Of a stretch of 64,000 nucleotides of DNA, positions 51,539 to 59,918 are shown one piece after another. How positions within the stretch are numbered: the first letter of the stretch is position 1; every line of letters starts with the position of its first letter. Source of the DNA: Chthonomonas sp. UBA2362. GTDB taxonomy: Bacteria; Armatimonadota; Fimbriimonadia; Fimbriimonadales; Fimbriimonadaceae. Below the pieces are notes generated by a model that was given only the letters and a program-made list of their open reading frames with translations, searched no databases and was not told the origin of the DNA. The stretch spans positions 810,785 to 874,784 of the forward strand of contig DDTO01000004.1 in NCBI GenBank assembly GCA_002344135.1, in the 5' to 3' direction. Made by a program: the position numbers and the translations under genes.

Positions 51539-52129
51539 ATGGCAAAAAAAGATAAGGAATCGACCGAAGCTGCCGTTCAAGTCAAGCTGCCGGCCCCTCG
51601 CCTCAAGAAGCACTATAAAGAAAACGTGCTGCCCAAACTGATGGAGCAGTTCAAGTACACGTCGATCATGCAGGCGCCCCGCCTCGAGAAGATCGTCATC
51701 AACATGGGCATCAAGGCTAACGATGATAAGAACCTCGAAAACAGCGTCCGCGATCTTCTGCTGATCGCTGGTCAGAAGCCTGTTATCACCAAAGCCCGCA
51801 AGGCCATTTCGAACTTCAAACTTCGGCAAGGCATGAAGGTCGGCGCGAAGGTGACTCTCCGCGGCGATCGCGCTCACCACTTCTTCGATCGCCTGGCCAG
51901 CGTAGTGCTCCCCCGTATTCGCGACTTCCAGGGCCTTTCGCCCAACTCGTTCGATGGCCGCGGCAACTACTCGCTCGGCCTCAAGGAACAGCTCGTGTTC
52001 CCGGAGATCCCCTACGATAGTTTCGACCGCATCCGCGGGATGGACATCGTTATCTGCACCACTGCCCGCACCGACGAAGAGTCGCGAGTGTTTCTCAAAG
52101 CGATGGGCCTTCCCCTGCGCGAGAAGTAG
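51539..52129 (+). CDS. rplE: 50S ribosomal protein L5
   Basis: The 196-residue protein has the L5 motifs APRLEKIVINMGIKA, ISNFKLRQGMKVGAKVTLRG, and GLKEQLVFPEIPYDSFDRIR, with a short charged N-terminal extension (about 17 residues). It binds 5S rRNA. It ends the operon: rpsN, rpsH, rplF and rplR, which usually follow, are absent, and a terminator stands directly after it. Confidence 0.97.
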   Translation: MAKKDKESTEAAVQVKLPAPRLKKHYKENVLPKLMEQFKYTSIMQAPRLEKIVINMGIKANDDKNLENSVRDLLLIAGQKPVITKARKAISNFKLRQGMKVGAKVTLRGDRAHHFFDRLASVVLPRIRDFQGLSPNSFDGRGNYSLGLKEQLVFPEIPYDSFDRIRGMDIVICTTARTDEESRVFLKAMGLPLREK

Positions 52130-52144
52130 ACTTCCGGTCTTCTG

Positions 52145-52166
52145 CCCCGCGCCACTCGGCGCGGGG
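52145..52166 (+). terminator. Intrinsic terminator of the ribosomal operon
   Basis: CCCCGCGCC (52145-52153) pairs with GGCGCGGGG (52158-52166), loop ACTC, followed by CTTGCTTTC. It lies 16 bases after the rplE stop. Confidence 0.82.
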
Positions 52167-52267
52167 CTTGCTTTCGCCCCTCGGAGTCCGACTGTGACTC
52201 GCATCACGGTCCAAGCGTGTTCGAAGTCGCTGCAAGTTTGGATGCACGGTCAGACACTGAGGCTGAT

Positions 52268-53278
52268 ATGAAACACAATCCTTTGTTCGATAGGCCGATT
52301 GGGCGGTATCTCCCGGTCATCGGATTTGCACTGGCCATCGGCTTCATGGGCTGCGGTGGCGGAGGCGGTGCCGGGGACAACGGCGGATCTTCCGGAATCA
52401 CAGCGGGCGGTTCGACCGGAGGGACCGGCGGAACGACGGGTGGCAACACCGGAGGCTCCACCGGAGGCACATCAGGAGGCACCAACGGCGGTACGGGCGG
52501 AGGCACCACCGGCGGTTCGAGCGGAGGCAGCACCGGAGGTACATCGGGTGGCACGACCGGAGGTACGACGGGCGGATCCTCAGGCGGATCGACCGGCGGA
52601 GGCGGGGGCGGCATCAAGGAACAACTTGGCCTCCTGACGCCGGGCACCTGGTTTCGGCAGCGAACCCGAGTCGTCCTTAACGGGATGGAACTCGAATCCA
52701 ATTTCCTGAACGAACTGGGCGAGAGCGTTTTCGACGGCGCCCCGTGCTTCCGCTACCGAGTGCAGGAACTGAACGGTCAGGGGGACTCGTTCTCGTACGT
52801 GCAACAACAATCAGATCGTTCCGTGCTGCTGCTGGCGCAGAGTAGCGCCGATCAACTGGATCGAGTGACTTCGGGACAAGCGCTCTTGTCGCCGGGGAAG
52901 TTCTACGTCGGAGCGGAGTACACATCCGAGTACACGCTTGCGAGTGGCATTCGGCGAAGGGAGCACTACCGCGTCCTAGGCAGGGAGCGGACCTCGGTTC
53001 AGGCTGGCACCTTCGACACATGGAAACTGTCCGTCACCGGCACAAGCCACGAGCATGGCATCGACATGCGGGTCGAGGGCACGCTTTGGGTCGTCCCTTC
53101 GCTCAACGCCTCAGCGCGGCTCTCGGCCAGCGTGTGGGTGGAAGGCGCCGGCATGGAAGGCACGGTCGAGACTGAGCTGTTGGATTACGGTTCCGGTCGC
53201 GGTCCAACTCAAGGCCGATCGCAAAAGGCACACCCCCAGAGCCTCGAGTCCCGCATTGCGACCTGGCTCACCCGCTGA
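52268..53278 (+). CDS. Lipoprotein with Gly/Thr/Ser-rich repeat linker
   Basis: The 336-residue protein has a lipoprotein signal ending IGFMGC (C29). Residues about 30-120 consist of GGT and GGS-type repeats (GGSTGGTSGGTNGGTGGGTT), probably a flexible spacer. The C-terminal 215 residues are beta-rich (LTPGTWFRQRTRVVLNGMEL, then AGTFDTWKLSVTGTSHEHGI) and resemble small lipocalin-like or other envelope domains, but no family is certain. ATG 52268 is chosen from the signal peptide. Codons of the repeat are GGN GGN, giving a low-complexity DNA tract. Confidence 0.75.
   Translation: MKHNPLFDRPIGRYLPVIGFALAIGFMGCGGGGGAGDNGGSSGITAGGSTGGTGGTTGGNTGGSTGGTSGGTNGGTGGGTTGGSSGGSTGGTSGGTTGGTTGGSSGGSTGGGGGGIKEQLGLLTPGTWFRQRTRVVLNGMELESNFLNELGESVFDGAPCFRYRVQELNGQGDSFSYVQQQSDRSVLLLAQSSADQLDRVTSGQALLSPGKFYVGAEYTSEYTLASGIRRREHYRVLGRERTSVQAGTFDTWKLSVTGTSHEHGIDMRVEGTLWVVPSLNASARLSASVWVEGAGMEGTVETELLDYGSGRGPTQGRSQKAHPQSLESRIATWLTR
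52400..52612 (+). repeat. Low-complexity GGN/ACC tandem tract inside the lipoprotein gene
   Basis: About 210 bases with repeats of ggcggwwcvaccggagg type, imperfect 9- and 12-base units. It encodes the Gly/Thr/Ser linker and could vary in length by slippage. Confidence 0.7.
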
Positions 53279-53389
53279 GGGCACGGCGGCGAAACCCGAA
53301 TACGATTCGGGTTTCGCCGTACCCGATGTCCAGCCACGGAAGTAACCGTTTCGAAACCCCCTGCGTCCGATAACCGGAGGAAATCGCCC

Positions 53390-54094
53390 ATGACCGGTAT
53401 CGTCGCGCTCGTCACGCTTTCATCGCTACTCACCCTGCCCGAGCCCCTCCTGTGGCTTCGCCCCGATGGACGAATCACCGTTGAGGGCAAGATGGTCGAA
53501 CCCACTTACAGCCCGGGCACTCGACGGATTCGTATTCGCGAGGGCACAGCATTCGATTTCGACGGCAAGCGGTCGGGAATCTTGCTCGCCGACCTGCCCG
53601 TGTTCCACCTCCAGGACGAGATCACAGTCTCGTGCTGGATTTACCTGCGAACCTATTGGAACGACGGACCGGGCACGCAGATCTTCTTCCGCGGTGACGA
53701 TCGATGCGGACTCGATCCCTACACGCTGGTGGTCCACGGCAACGGCACCGCTCACTTCGGGGTGCAGGACGCCGAGCAGAACTGTGGCTCGGTATCTACC
53801 GAAGTCCCACTGTTCCGATGGGTACACCTGATGGGAACGTTCAGCAGAGAAAGAGGCCGCGTCGAATTCTATCGGGATGGCGTCCATGTCGCCTTCACGA
53901 CGACAAGCAAGGCTCCACTTTTCGATCTCGATCCTGCTTGGGCTCCCGGCATCGGGATCGGGAACGTGCAGAACGAGAAGGGCCCGCACAATCAGCCGCT
54001 CAACGGCTCGATCTTCGACCTGCGACTCTATCGCTCGGTGCTGACTCCGGATCAGGTAGCCCCATTCCCGGGCATCGCCGATCCGCCGCTCTAG
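53390..54094 (+). CDS. Secreted LamG/concanavalin-like domain protein
   Basis: The 234-residue protein has a signal peptide (MTGIVALVTLSSLLTL) and one LamG-like jelly roll: FDFDGKRSGILLADLPVFHL, then EITVSCWIYLRTYWNDGPGT, RWVHLMGTFSRERGRVEFYR and FDLRLYRSVLTPDQVAPFPG. Such domains bind sugars or mediate adhesion. A GGAGG site precedes the ATG. Confidence 0.82.
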   Translation: MTGIVALVTLSSLLTLPEPLLWLRPDGRITVEGKMVEPTYSPGTRRIRIREGTAFDFDGKRSGILLADLPVFHLQDEITVSCWIYLRTYWNDGPGTQIFFRGDDRCGLDPYTLVVHGNGTAHFGVQDAEQNCGSVSTEVPLFRWVHLMGTFSRERGRVEFYRDGVHVAFTTTSKAPLFDLDPAWAPGIGIGNVQNEKGPHNQPLNGSIFDLRLYRSVLTPDQVAPFPGIADPPL

Positions 54095-54100
54095 ACGAAA

Positions 54101-54136
54101 GCCCCGCTCCCCTGCGTCTTCGCAGGAGAGCGGGGC
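54101..54136. terminator. Bidirectional terminator hairpin
   Basis: GCCCCGCTC and GAGCGGGGC form the outer stem, with an inner CCTGCG/CGCAGG stem, between convergent stops at 54094 and 54147. Confidence 0.75.
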
Positions 54137-54146
54137 CTCGGTCCCA

Positions 54147-56543
54147 CTACTTCCCGGACTTACGGAATGCCATCCCTTGGCTCTCGGGACGCCCATAAAG
54201 CTCGGGATGGAGGTAGCGGCCAGCCTCGATGCCGATCTTGTCGACTTCCACGCGTGCCGGCCGCTCCTGCGAGTAACGATCGTTGCGGACGGCCTTAACC
54301 TCCCACGACACGCGCTTACCCGGCACCCCGCCTGCGACTCGGAAGACGACGATCGGGGCAGGTTGTCCGGGCGACATGCGAGATGCTGCAGCAAGCGCGG
54401 TCTCGCTGATCTCTTCGACGATATGCAAGTTCGGCATCGCGGCGCCAATCGGCGTTAGCGTGTACCGCGGGTCCCGGTTGATGCGGGCAAAGTATGAAGG
54501 CATCTCCACGGTTGCTTCGCCCTTGCCATCGAGCGTCACCTTGCCGGAGTAGATGTTCAGGACCTCGGGACTTTCAGCGGCGTAGTGCTGCAAGTACATA
54601 TTCGCAGGGTCCTCCGGATGGTCGATGCGGAAACCCTTGAATCCGCTTGCGCCCAAATCGCCCTGCGCCCATATTGACCACGCATCAGGGTTGGCAAATG
54701 CCGTCACGCCGTAGATGCCATACGTGGGGCCACTCGACTCGAAGTTGCTCCCTTGCACGCTTCTGCCCGAGGTGCTGTCAGTCACAAAGTATCCGCCGGT
54801 ACTCAGTCCGCTCGTTGCAGTGGCAAAGCCTTGGACGGCGTCTTGGCCAGCACTGAACCGGCCTCCGGCGTAGCCGCCATTCCCAAGGACTCCTACGTAT
54901 TCGCTCGTCCCGTAAACTCCGATTCCAGTATCACTGGATGCCTCACCTAGAACCCCGTAGTTGATGCCACTGGACGCTGTGGCCTGCCCATAAACGCCTC
55001 GGCCGGTCGTGCTCGCACTCGTTCCCCGAACGCCGTATGCGCTTCCGCTCGTTGCGGTCGCGTTGCCGAAGACCCCGATTCCCGAAGTGCCCGCATTACG
55101 ACCATCTAGCGCTGCAAAGCCGGTGTTCGTGGTGACCCAAATGCCGGTATCGCTTGGAGAGTCCACGCGCAAGCCTCGGCCGGAGCCGGTGTTGTTGATT
55201 CGCACCGCATCCGTTCCCGGGCTCTCGAAAAGCCCGGCGAGGCCCGACGTGCTCGTCACCCTTCCATGGATGCCGATCGTCGATCCACTTGCGGCGGTGT
55301 TCTCCGCCAAGACGCCTGCACGATTGGTCGCCGATGAGGCACCGTGGACGCCGATTGCCAGTCCCGAGGTGCCGAGGACAGCCGCGCCGGAAGTGCTGTT
55401 GTTCTGGAAGTGGCCGCCGTAAGTTGAACCGCTCGTGCCCGAGGCAACGCCATCCACGCCGACGGAGGAACCGTGGCCTGTCACTCCCAGGCTCCCACCG
55501 GTGGCGAACACTCCAATACCATTCGGGCTAACGGTCTCGAAGAAGCCAGCAAATGTGAATCCACTGGAATGCGTTGTTCGACCCCAGACCGCGGTACCGG
55601 ATGCGCTGGCGGTCGTCGCGTAGATCCCGCGTACCTCTCCCGTTGTCGCGGTGGATTGAACCCGCAGCGTAGAAGCGCCATTCGATGTTGTGGCCGAATC
55701 GAAGAAGCCGGCGTAGTTGAGCCCCGTCGATGCGCTCGCCTGTCCCAATATCGCTGTTCCGGTCGTGCTGCTCACCGAACCTAAGACCCCGATCGTTGCT
55801 CCTGAAGGCGCGGTGGCGATGCCCGCCACCCCGCGTCCTGATGTGCTGGTCGACTCAAAGCGCCCTCCGTAGCTCGGACCAGAGGCCGACGTGGCTAAGC
55901 CGAACACTCCTCGCCCATCCGTGGAGGCGGCTTCGCCGAACACGCCATAGGTCGTTCCGCCGCCCGAACCAGCTACACCGTGGACAGCCCTTCCACTGTT
56001 GCTGCTTACGGTTGCGAAGATGCCCTTGGCATTGGCACCCACCGAAGTATTCGTGACAGCGAGAATGTGCGTCAGGCTATCGCCCGTGAGCGCCAACGGA
56101 ATGCTGGCAGTTGTGATAAAAGCACTGGAATCCAATCCGTCGATCAGGTCTGCATTCAGATTGTTGACCTTGCCCGTGCTCGATACCGTGAATGGCACCG
56201 TGGCGTTGCTGAAGATTGGCGAAGCTGAAAAGGTCTTTGCCGCGGTGAACGTCTGGATCGTGTTGAGAAACGCGACGCGCGTCGAAAGCCGCGCGTCAGC
56301 AAGCGTTCCGCTCGAAATGTTCGTCGCGTTGAGATTCAACAAGCCCGCACCCCCACCCAAGAACTGATCGGCGATCGAGGTTCCCGAAATGTTCGTGTGC
56401 CCAACTTGCGGGGTACCGGGTGTCGTTGGCTGCAGCGTAACGAGCGCATGCGCTTGAGGTTGCGAATCCGCACGCTCGCTCAAAACAATGATGCTGGCTG
56501 CTATGCCGATGCACGACAGACTGATTACTGCAAGACGAGTCAT
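54147..56543 (-). CDS. Secreted protein with many tandem G-V-x-G repeats
   Basis: The 798-residue protein starts at ATG 56543 after GGAGG, with signal peptide MTRLAVISLSCIGIAASIIV. After a region like a tail-fibre shaft (LNADLIDGLDSSAF), roughly residues 165-610 hold about 20 degenerate repeats of the form ASTTGRGVYGQATASSGINY-GVLGEASS. The repeat pattern suggests a beta-solenoid or fibre. The last 170 residues are a globular domain known from uncharacterised bacterial proteins: YSGKVTLDGKGEATVEMPSY, then TPIGAAMPNLHIVEEISE and VSWEVKAVRNDRY. Likely a surface fibre. Confidence 0.8.
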   Translation of the reverse strand: MTRLAVISLSCIGIAASIIVLSERADSQPQAHALVTLQPTTPGTPQVGHTNISGTSIADQFLGGGAGLLNLNATNISSGTLADARLSTRVAFLNTIQTFTAAKTFSASPIFSNATVPFTVSSTGKVNNLNADLIDGLDSSAFITTASIPLALTGDSLTHILAVTNTSVGANAKGIFATVSSNSGRAVHGVAGSGGGTTYGVFGEAASTDGRGVFGLATSASGPSYGGRFESTSTSGRGVAGIATAPSGATIGVLGSVSSTTGTAILGQASASTGLNYAGFFDSATTSNGASTLRVQSTATTGEVRGIYATTASASGTAVWGRTTHSSGFTFAGFFETVSPNGIGVFATGGSLGVTGHGSSVGVDGVASGTSGSTYGGHFQNNSTSGAAVLGTSGLAIGVHGASSATNRAGVLAENTAASGSTIGIHGRVTSTSGLAGLFESPGTDAVRINNTGSGRGLRVDSPSDTGIWVTTNTGFAALDGRNAGTSGIGVFGNATATSGSAYGVRGTSASTTGRGVYGQATASSGINYGVLGEASSDTGIGVYGTSEYVGVLGNGGYAGGRFSAGQDAVQGFATATSGLSTGGYFVTDSTSGRSVQGSNFESSGPTYGIYGVTAFANPDAWSIWAQGDLGASGFKGFRIDHPEDPANMYLQHYAAESPEVLNIYSGKVTLDGKGEATVEMPSYFARINRDPRYTLTPIGAAMPNLHIVEEISETALAAASRMSPGQPAPIVVFRVAGGVPGKRVSWEVKAVRNDRYSQERPARVEVDKIGIEAGRYLHPELYGRPESQGMAFRKSGK

Positions 56544-56778
56544 TTTGAAGCCTCCATTTCCAATTGATGAACTTATGATGTGTCCAAACAGTATAGCGAG
56601 CAAATCTGCCAATCGCCATCGATCGTCATGAATAGCTCCGAAAAACCTTCTCGTAAGGTCGCTATCAGTCCAAGACGGATCACATCGTTCGACTCGAAGG
56701 AGCAAGCCCATCCCCATAATCGGCCGATACAGCCCCTTGGCGGTGACGAAGGCGGCCGAACCGTGGAACAATGATGGA

Positions 56779-56784
56779 TAACCT
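56779..56784 (+). promoter_or_regulatory. -10-like element TAACCT before the GNAT gene
   Basis: TAACCT is followed by 5 bases and ATG 56790. It supports this start but is a weak match to TATAAT. Confidence 0.35.
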
Positions 56785-56789
56785 CGACC

Positions 56790-57392
56790 ATGCACCTCGT
56801 CGAACCGATCGAATACCGTTCAGACGATCTCGGCCTACCGTGGATGCGGACCGAGCGCCTCATCTTGCGCTTCGGTGCCGACGCAGATGTCGAGCCGATG
56901 GTTCGCTTTAGGGTCGACAACCGGGAACACCTCGCCCCCTGGGAGCCAGAAAGGAACGGATATTTCTTTACCGAAGACGCCTGGCGTCGCCGCTTCAGAC
57001 TCAGCGTCCAGGAGGCGGAGCGCGAAGAGGCTTACTCCTTCGTGCTCTTCCCCATCGAAGAAGAAAACCGCGTGATCGGAGTCGCCAATCTGCAGGACGT
57101 GTATCGGCACTTCAGCCAGAGCGCTACGCTGGGATACTCGATCGATCGCGCCTATCAGGGACTGGGCCTAATGACCGAAGCCTGCCGCGCGGTAATCTGG
57201 TTCGCGTTCAGCGTTCTAGGGCTCCACCGGGTCGAGGCGTGTTACATGCCTACGAACCGGGCCTCTGCTCGCGTTCTGGAGAAGCTCGGCTTCGTCCGCG
57301 AAGGGCTTCTCCGCCAATCGTTGCTCGTCGATGGCCGTTGGGAGGATCATGTCCTGAGCGCCATCATCGACGAAGACTGGAAACCGCAATGA
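56790..57392 (+). CDS. GNAT acetyltransferase, RimJ/RimL type
   Basis: The 200-residue protein has RTERLILRFG at the start, then VANLQDVYRHFSQSATLGYS, AYQGLGLMTEACRAVIWFAF (the acetyl-CoA binding loop) and NRASARVLEKLGFVREGLLR. RimJ/RimL enzymes acetylate ribosomal protein N-termini or small molecules. The substrate here is not known. Its stop overlaps the next gene in ATGA. Confidence 0.88.
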   Translation: MHLVEPIEYRSDDLGLPWMRTERLILRFGADADVEPMVRFRVDNREHLAPWEPERNGYFFTEDAWRRRFRLSVQEAEREEAYSFVLFPIEEENRVIGVANLQDVYRHFSQSATLGYSIDRAYQGLGLMTEACRAVIWFAFSVLGLHRVEACYMPTNRASARVLEKLGFVREGLLRQSLLVDGRWEDHVLSAIIDEDWKPQ

Positions 57393-57871
57393 AACAGATC
57401 GATCCCAGCCGCATTAGGCTCTTCTTCGAGCCCAAAGACCGATTCCGCATGACCATCGAAGACGATTGTTCCTACATCACGGTCCGTCCTGCCTGGGCTT
57501 CTCCCCTCAGCAATCCCAAGCGGTTTCTCGCCCTGCTCGACAGCAAGGGAGAAGAAATTGTCACGCTGGATGACCCACAGCGCCTGCCCCCCGACTCCTG
57601 GAAGGCCGCGCAAGAGGAGCTTCGCCGCCGCTACCTGACCGCGACCGTTCTCCGCGTGGACTTCGCCAAAGTCGAGTTTGGCGCCACCTACTGGCACGTC
57701 GAGACCGACCGAGGCACCCGCGACTTCGTGACGCAGAGCCTTCAGGAAAACGCTCAATGGCTTTCCGACCACCACTTGCTCCTGATCGATGTCGACGGCA
57801 ACCGCTTCGAAATCCCCGACATCCGCGGCCTCGACGACAAGAGCCAGGAGTTCATCCACCGGATTCTGTAG
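57389..57871 (+). CDS. DUF1854 family protein
   Basis: The 160-residue protein matches DUF1854: ITVRPAWASPLSNPKRFLAL, then GEEIVTLDDPQRLPPDSWKA, ATYWHVETDRGTRDFVTQSL and DGNRFEIPDIRGLDDKSQEF. In other bacteria such proteins occur near cyanophycin-related genes, but none is present here, so the role is open. It is coupled to the GNAT gene by a 4-base overlap. Confidence 0.82.
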   Translation: MKQIDPSRIRLFFEPKDRFRMTIEDDCSYITVRPAWASPLSNPKRFLALLDSKGEEIVTLDDPQRLPPDSWKAAQEELRRRYLTATVLRVDFAKVEFGATYWHVETDRGTRDFVTQSLQENAQWLSDHHLLLIDVDGNRFEIPDIRGLDDKSQEFIHRIL

Positions 57872-57904
57872 CGACCTGCGGGACGCCGCTGTTCGCCCAA
57901 GGAG

Positions 57905-57938
57905 CCCCTCCCACTCGCCAGATAGCGAAGGGGAGGGG
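57905..57938. terminator. Hairpin between convergent genes
   Basis: CCCCTCCC (57905-57912) pairs with GGGAGGGG (57931-57938), with partial pairing of the inner CTCGC/GCGA. It stands between the stops at 57871 and 57956. Confidence 0.6.
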
Positions 57939-57955
57939 TTCGGGTAAGTGTTTCC

Positions 57956-58894
57956 CTAGTCCACCTGCACGCCGTTTGCGTCCAGCACCGGGATTCCCTG
58001 CGCACTGTACATGTTGCGACCCCAGAGCCACTTGCGAGGGTTGAGTGTCGCCTCCACGCTAAAGAATTTCGCGTGGCCGTCGGCGAACGTATAGTTCGAC
58101 CCGTTTCCAAAGCGCCGCGGCTCGATGTAGACGAGCTGAATGTAGTCCGGCCCCGGGTTCGTCTTGCAGCCGGCAAAGCCCTCTTCCGCCTTGACTCTCG
58201 TGGCGGCATAGACTGCATTCACGGTCGGAGGAAACTCGCTCGCGGCTTCTCCCTTCCACTTGGTTCCCGCCGCGTTGAGCATGACCGCATTGACCGAACG
58301 GTGTGACTTGTTCTTGAAGTTCGTGCTCTGTTGGTTCGAGGTGTCGTTCACGCAATGAGGCGTATTCGAGAAGGGCGCCACCGCGATCAGGCTCGTCGGT
58401 GCTTCGATCGCCGATGCCCCAACCACGTTCGCCGGATCGACGCTGCGACGCTTTCGCGGCATGATCGCAGCGTTGACGGTATAAGACAGACGCGGGACCT
58501 GACTGTCGCAAGGCGGGTCGCTGGGATTCGACTCGGAAATGCTGGCGCAAGGCGGATTCGTCGGAACGAGGCCGCGGCCAGGGTCGCCGGGAGAAACAAA
58601 AATCTCCGAGCTCTTCATATACGGCATAATGCCCGCCGACCAGTGCCAGTACCCGTTCAGGTCGCCCTGGTCGTTCTTGTACCAATACGCTTGAGGATAA
58701 ACGTCTTCGTTATCACTCAGGTACATCATGACGGCGATGCCGATCTGCTTCATATTGCTCAGATCGGCAGATTTCTTTGCCGCTTGTTTTGCCTGGGCAA
58801 AGACGGGGAACAGAATCGCAGCAAGAATGGCGATGATCGCGATGACGACGAGCAGCTCGATGAGCGTAAATGCTTTCTTCAAGGCCTCCTCCAT
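57956..58894 (-). CDS. DUF1559 type II secretion/prepilin-like protein
   Basis: The 312-residue protein has a type IV pilin-like N-terminus: KKAFTLIELLVVIAIIAILA with the usual Phe-Thr-Leu-Ile-Glu after the cleavage site, then FPVFAQAKQAAKKSADLSNM, and the C-terminal FADGHAKFF motif typical of DUF1559 proteins. These are abundant in Planctomycetes and Armatimonadota and are thought to be pseudopilins or surface proteins. ATG 58894 is annotated; TTG 58882 with GGAGGAGG upstream would give the more usual MKKAFTLIE start. Confidence 0.9.
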   Translation of the reverse strand: MEEALKKAFTLIELLVVIAIIAILAAILFPVFAQAKQAAKKSADLSNMKQIGIAVMMYLSDNEDVYPQAYWYKNDQGDLNGYWHWSAGIMPYMKSSEIFVSPGDPGRGLVPTNPPCASISESNPSDPPCDSQVPRLSYTVNAAIMPRKRRSVDPANVVGASAIEAPTSLIAVAPFSNTPHCVNDTSNQQSTNFKNKSHRSVNAVMLNAAGTKWKGEAASEFPPTVNAVYAATRVKAEEGFAGCKTNPGPDYIQLVYIEPRRFGNGSNYTFADGHAKFFSVEATLNPRKWLWGRNMYSAQGIPVLDANGVQVD

Positions 58895-59006
58895 GCGGCC
58901 GTCTCTATACGGACAGCCACGCCCATCGTAGACGTCGCCATGCAAATCCTAATCGTTTCTTTACCGAAGGTTAACGGAGCCTTAATGGTGAACTTAGCCG
59001 GGCCGC

Positions 59007-59840
59007 CTACCAATGCACGCCGGACTCCGTTCCCAGCATCACCTGCACCAGGATCGGCGAATTCGCCAGCAAGATCATCAGCCACGTGCGCCGCTTGCCG
59101 ATGTCCTCAGCCAAAAAGAACATTCGCGGCGGAAAATAGAGGAGGAGCGCGAGGAAGCAGAGGATCAGCAATCGGGCTACAAAGTCGAATACCCCAGACA
59201 CGCGCGGCAACTCCACCATCGAAAGCAAGTTCCAGATCAGCTGAAACAAGACCATGTTGGCGAATAAGCATGTGTCGCCGATCCAAGCTGCTGCTCGGCT
59301 ACGCAAGAAGGCGAATCGTGGTGGCTCCTTAGGAATTGTGAAATAACGATACACCAACACCGTGTGCAGAATCATCAGGGCGATCCCCACGAAGATCGAC
59401 CCGACGAACACCGCTCCATCCGGCTCCCGCTTCCCGTAAACCGTCTGCAGGATAGTGGCGTTCACGGCGGCGAAGATGACAGCCGTCAGACAGAAATAGA
59501 AAATGGGATTGAACAAGCATCCGTCCATCGGGTCGGCCCGAATGGCTGTCTGCGTTCGCGCAATGCGCTGGTGGTAGCCCCACCGCGAGAGCGTCGCGCC
59601 GAGTGGCGCCAGCACGAAGAGGGCGACGGCCATGCCGAAAATGAACACCTGCGCCAATGCATCCCCCTCGGAGGCCTGCCGAATCGTGCCGACGAAGAGT
59701 CTGGAGAGTCCGACCATCACGGTCAGATTCAGCAGGAAGACGAACAGATCGAGCAGGAGCCCTCGGTTTGAAGGAAAGAATAGCCGGGCGACTGCTCCCC
59801 GTAGCACGCCGGCCCAGTCTCGGTTGTCGCGGTTCGCCAT
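59007..59840 (-). CDS. Multi-pass membrane protein of unknown function
   Basis: The 277-residue protein has about six membrane helices (LLLDLFVFLLNLTVMVGLSR, FIFGMAVALFVLAPLGATLS, FYFCLTAVIFAAVNATILQT, then three more). I recognise no family motif or catalytic residues. A CATAAT box lies 8 bases before the ATG. It is monocistronic, divergent from the DinB gene. Confidence 0.7.
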   Translation of the reverse strand: MANRDNRDWAGVLRGAVARLFFPSNRGLLLDLFVFLLNLTVMVGLSRLFVGTIRQASEGDALAQVFIFGMAVALFVLAPLGATLSRWGYHQRIARTQTAIRADPMDGCLFNPIFYFCLTAVIFAAVNATILQTVYGKREPDGAVFVGSIFVGIALMILHTVLVYRYFTIPKEPPRFAFLRSRAAAWIGDTCLFANMVLFQLIWNLLSMVELPRVSGVFDFVARLLILCFLALLLYFPPRMFFLAEDIGKRRTWLMILLANSPILVQVMLGTESGVHW

Positions 59841-59904
59841 GCGTTGGGATTATGCGTGCGAAATGCACGAAGTCCGCGCGTGCCAGCGCTGCAGCTCGGG
59901 CGGG

Positions 59905-59910
59905 TAAATT
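59905..59910 (+). promoter_or_regulatory. -10-like element TAAATT before the DinB gene
   Basis: TAAATT is followed by 8 bases and ATG 59919, with no Shine-Dalgarno site. Confidence 0.4.
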
Positions 59911-59918
59911 CCGAGCCA

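Noticed and set aside
52370..52612. CRISPR-like or satellite repeat
   Set aside because: Repeats are short (9-12 bases), imperfect, contiguous and in frame inside a lipoprotein gene, without spacers.
56580..56774. 64-codon plus-strand frame in the gap before the GNAT gene
   Set aside because: No ribosome site, no family signal, and antisense to the upstream region of the repeat-protein gene.
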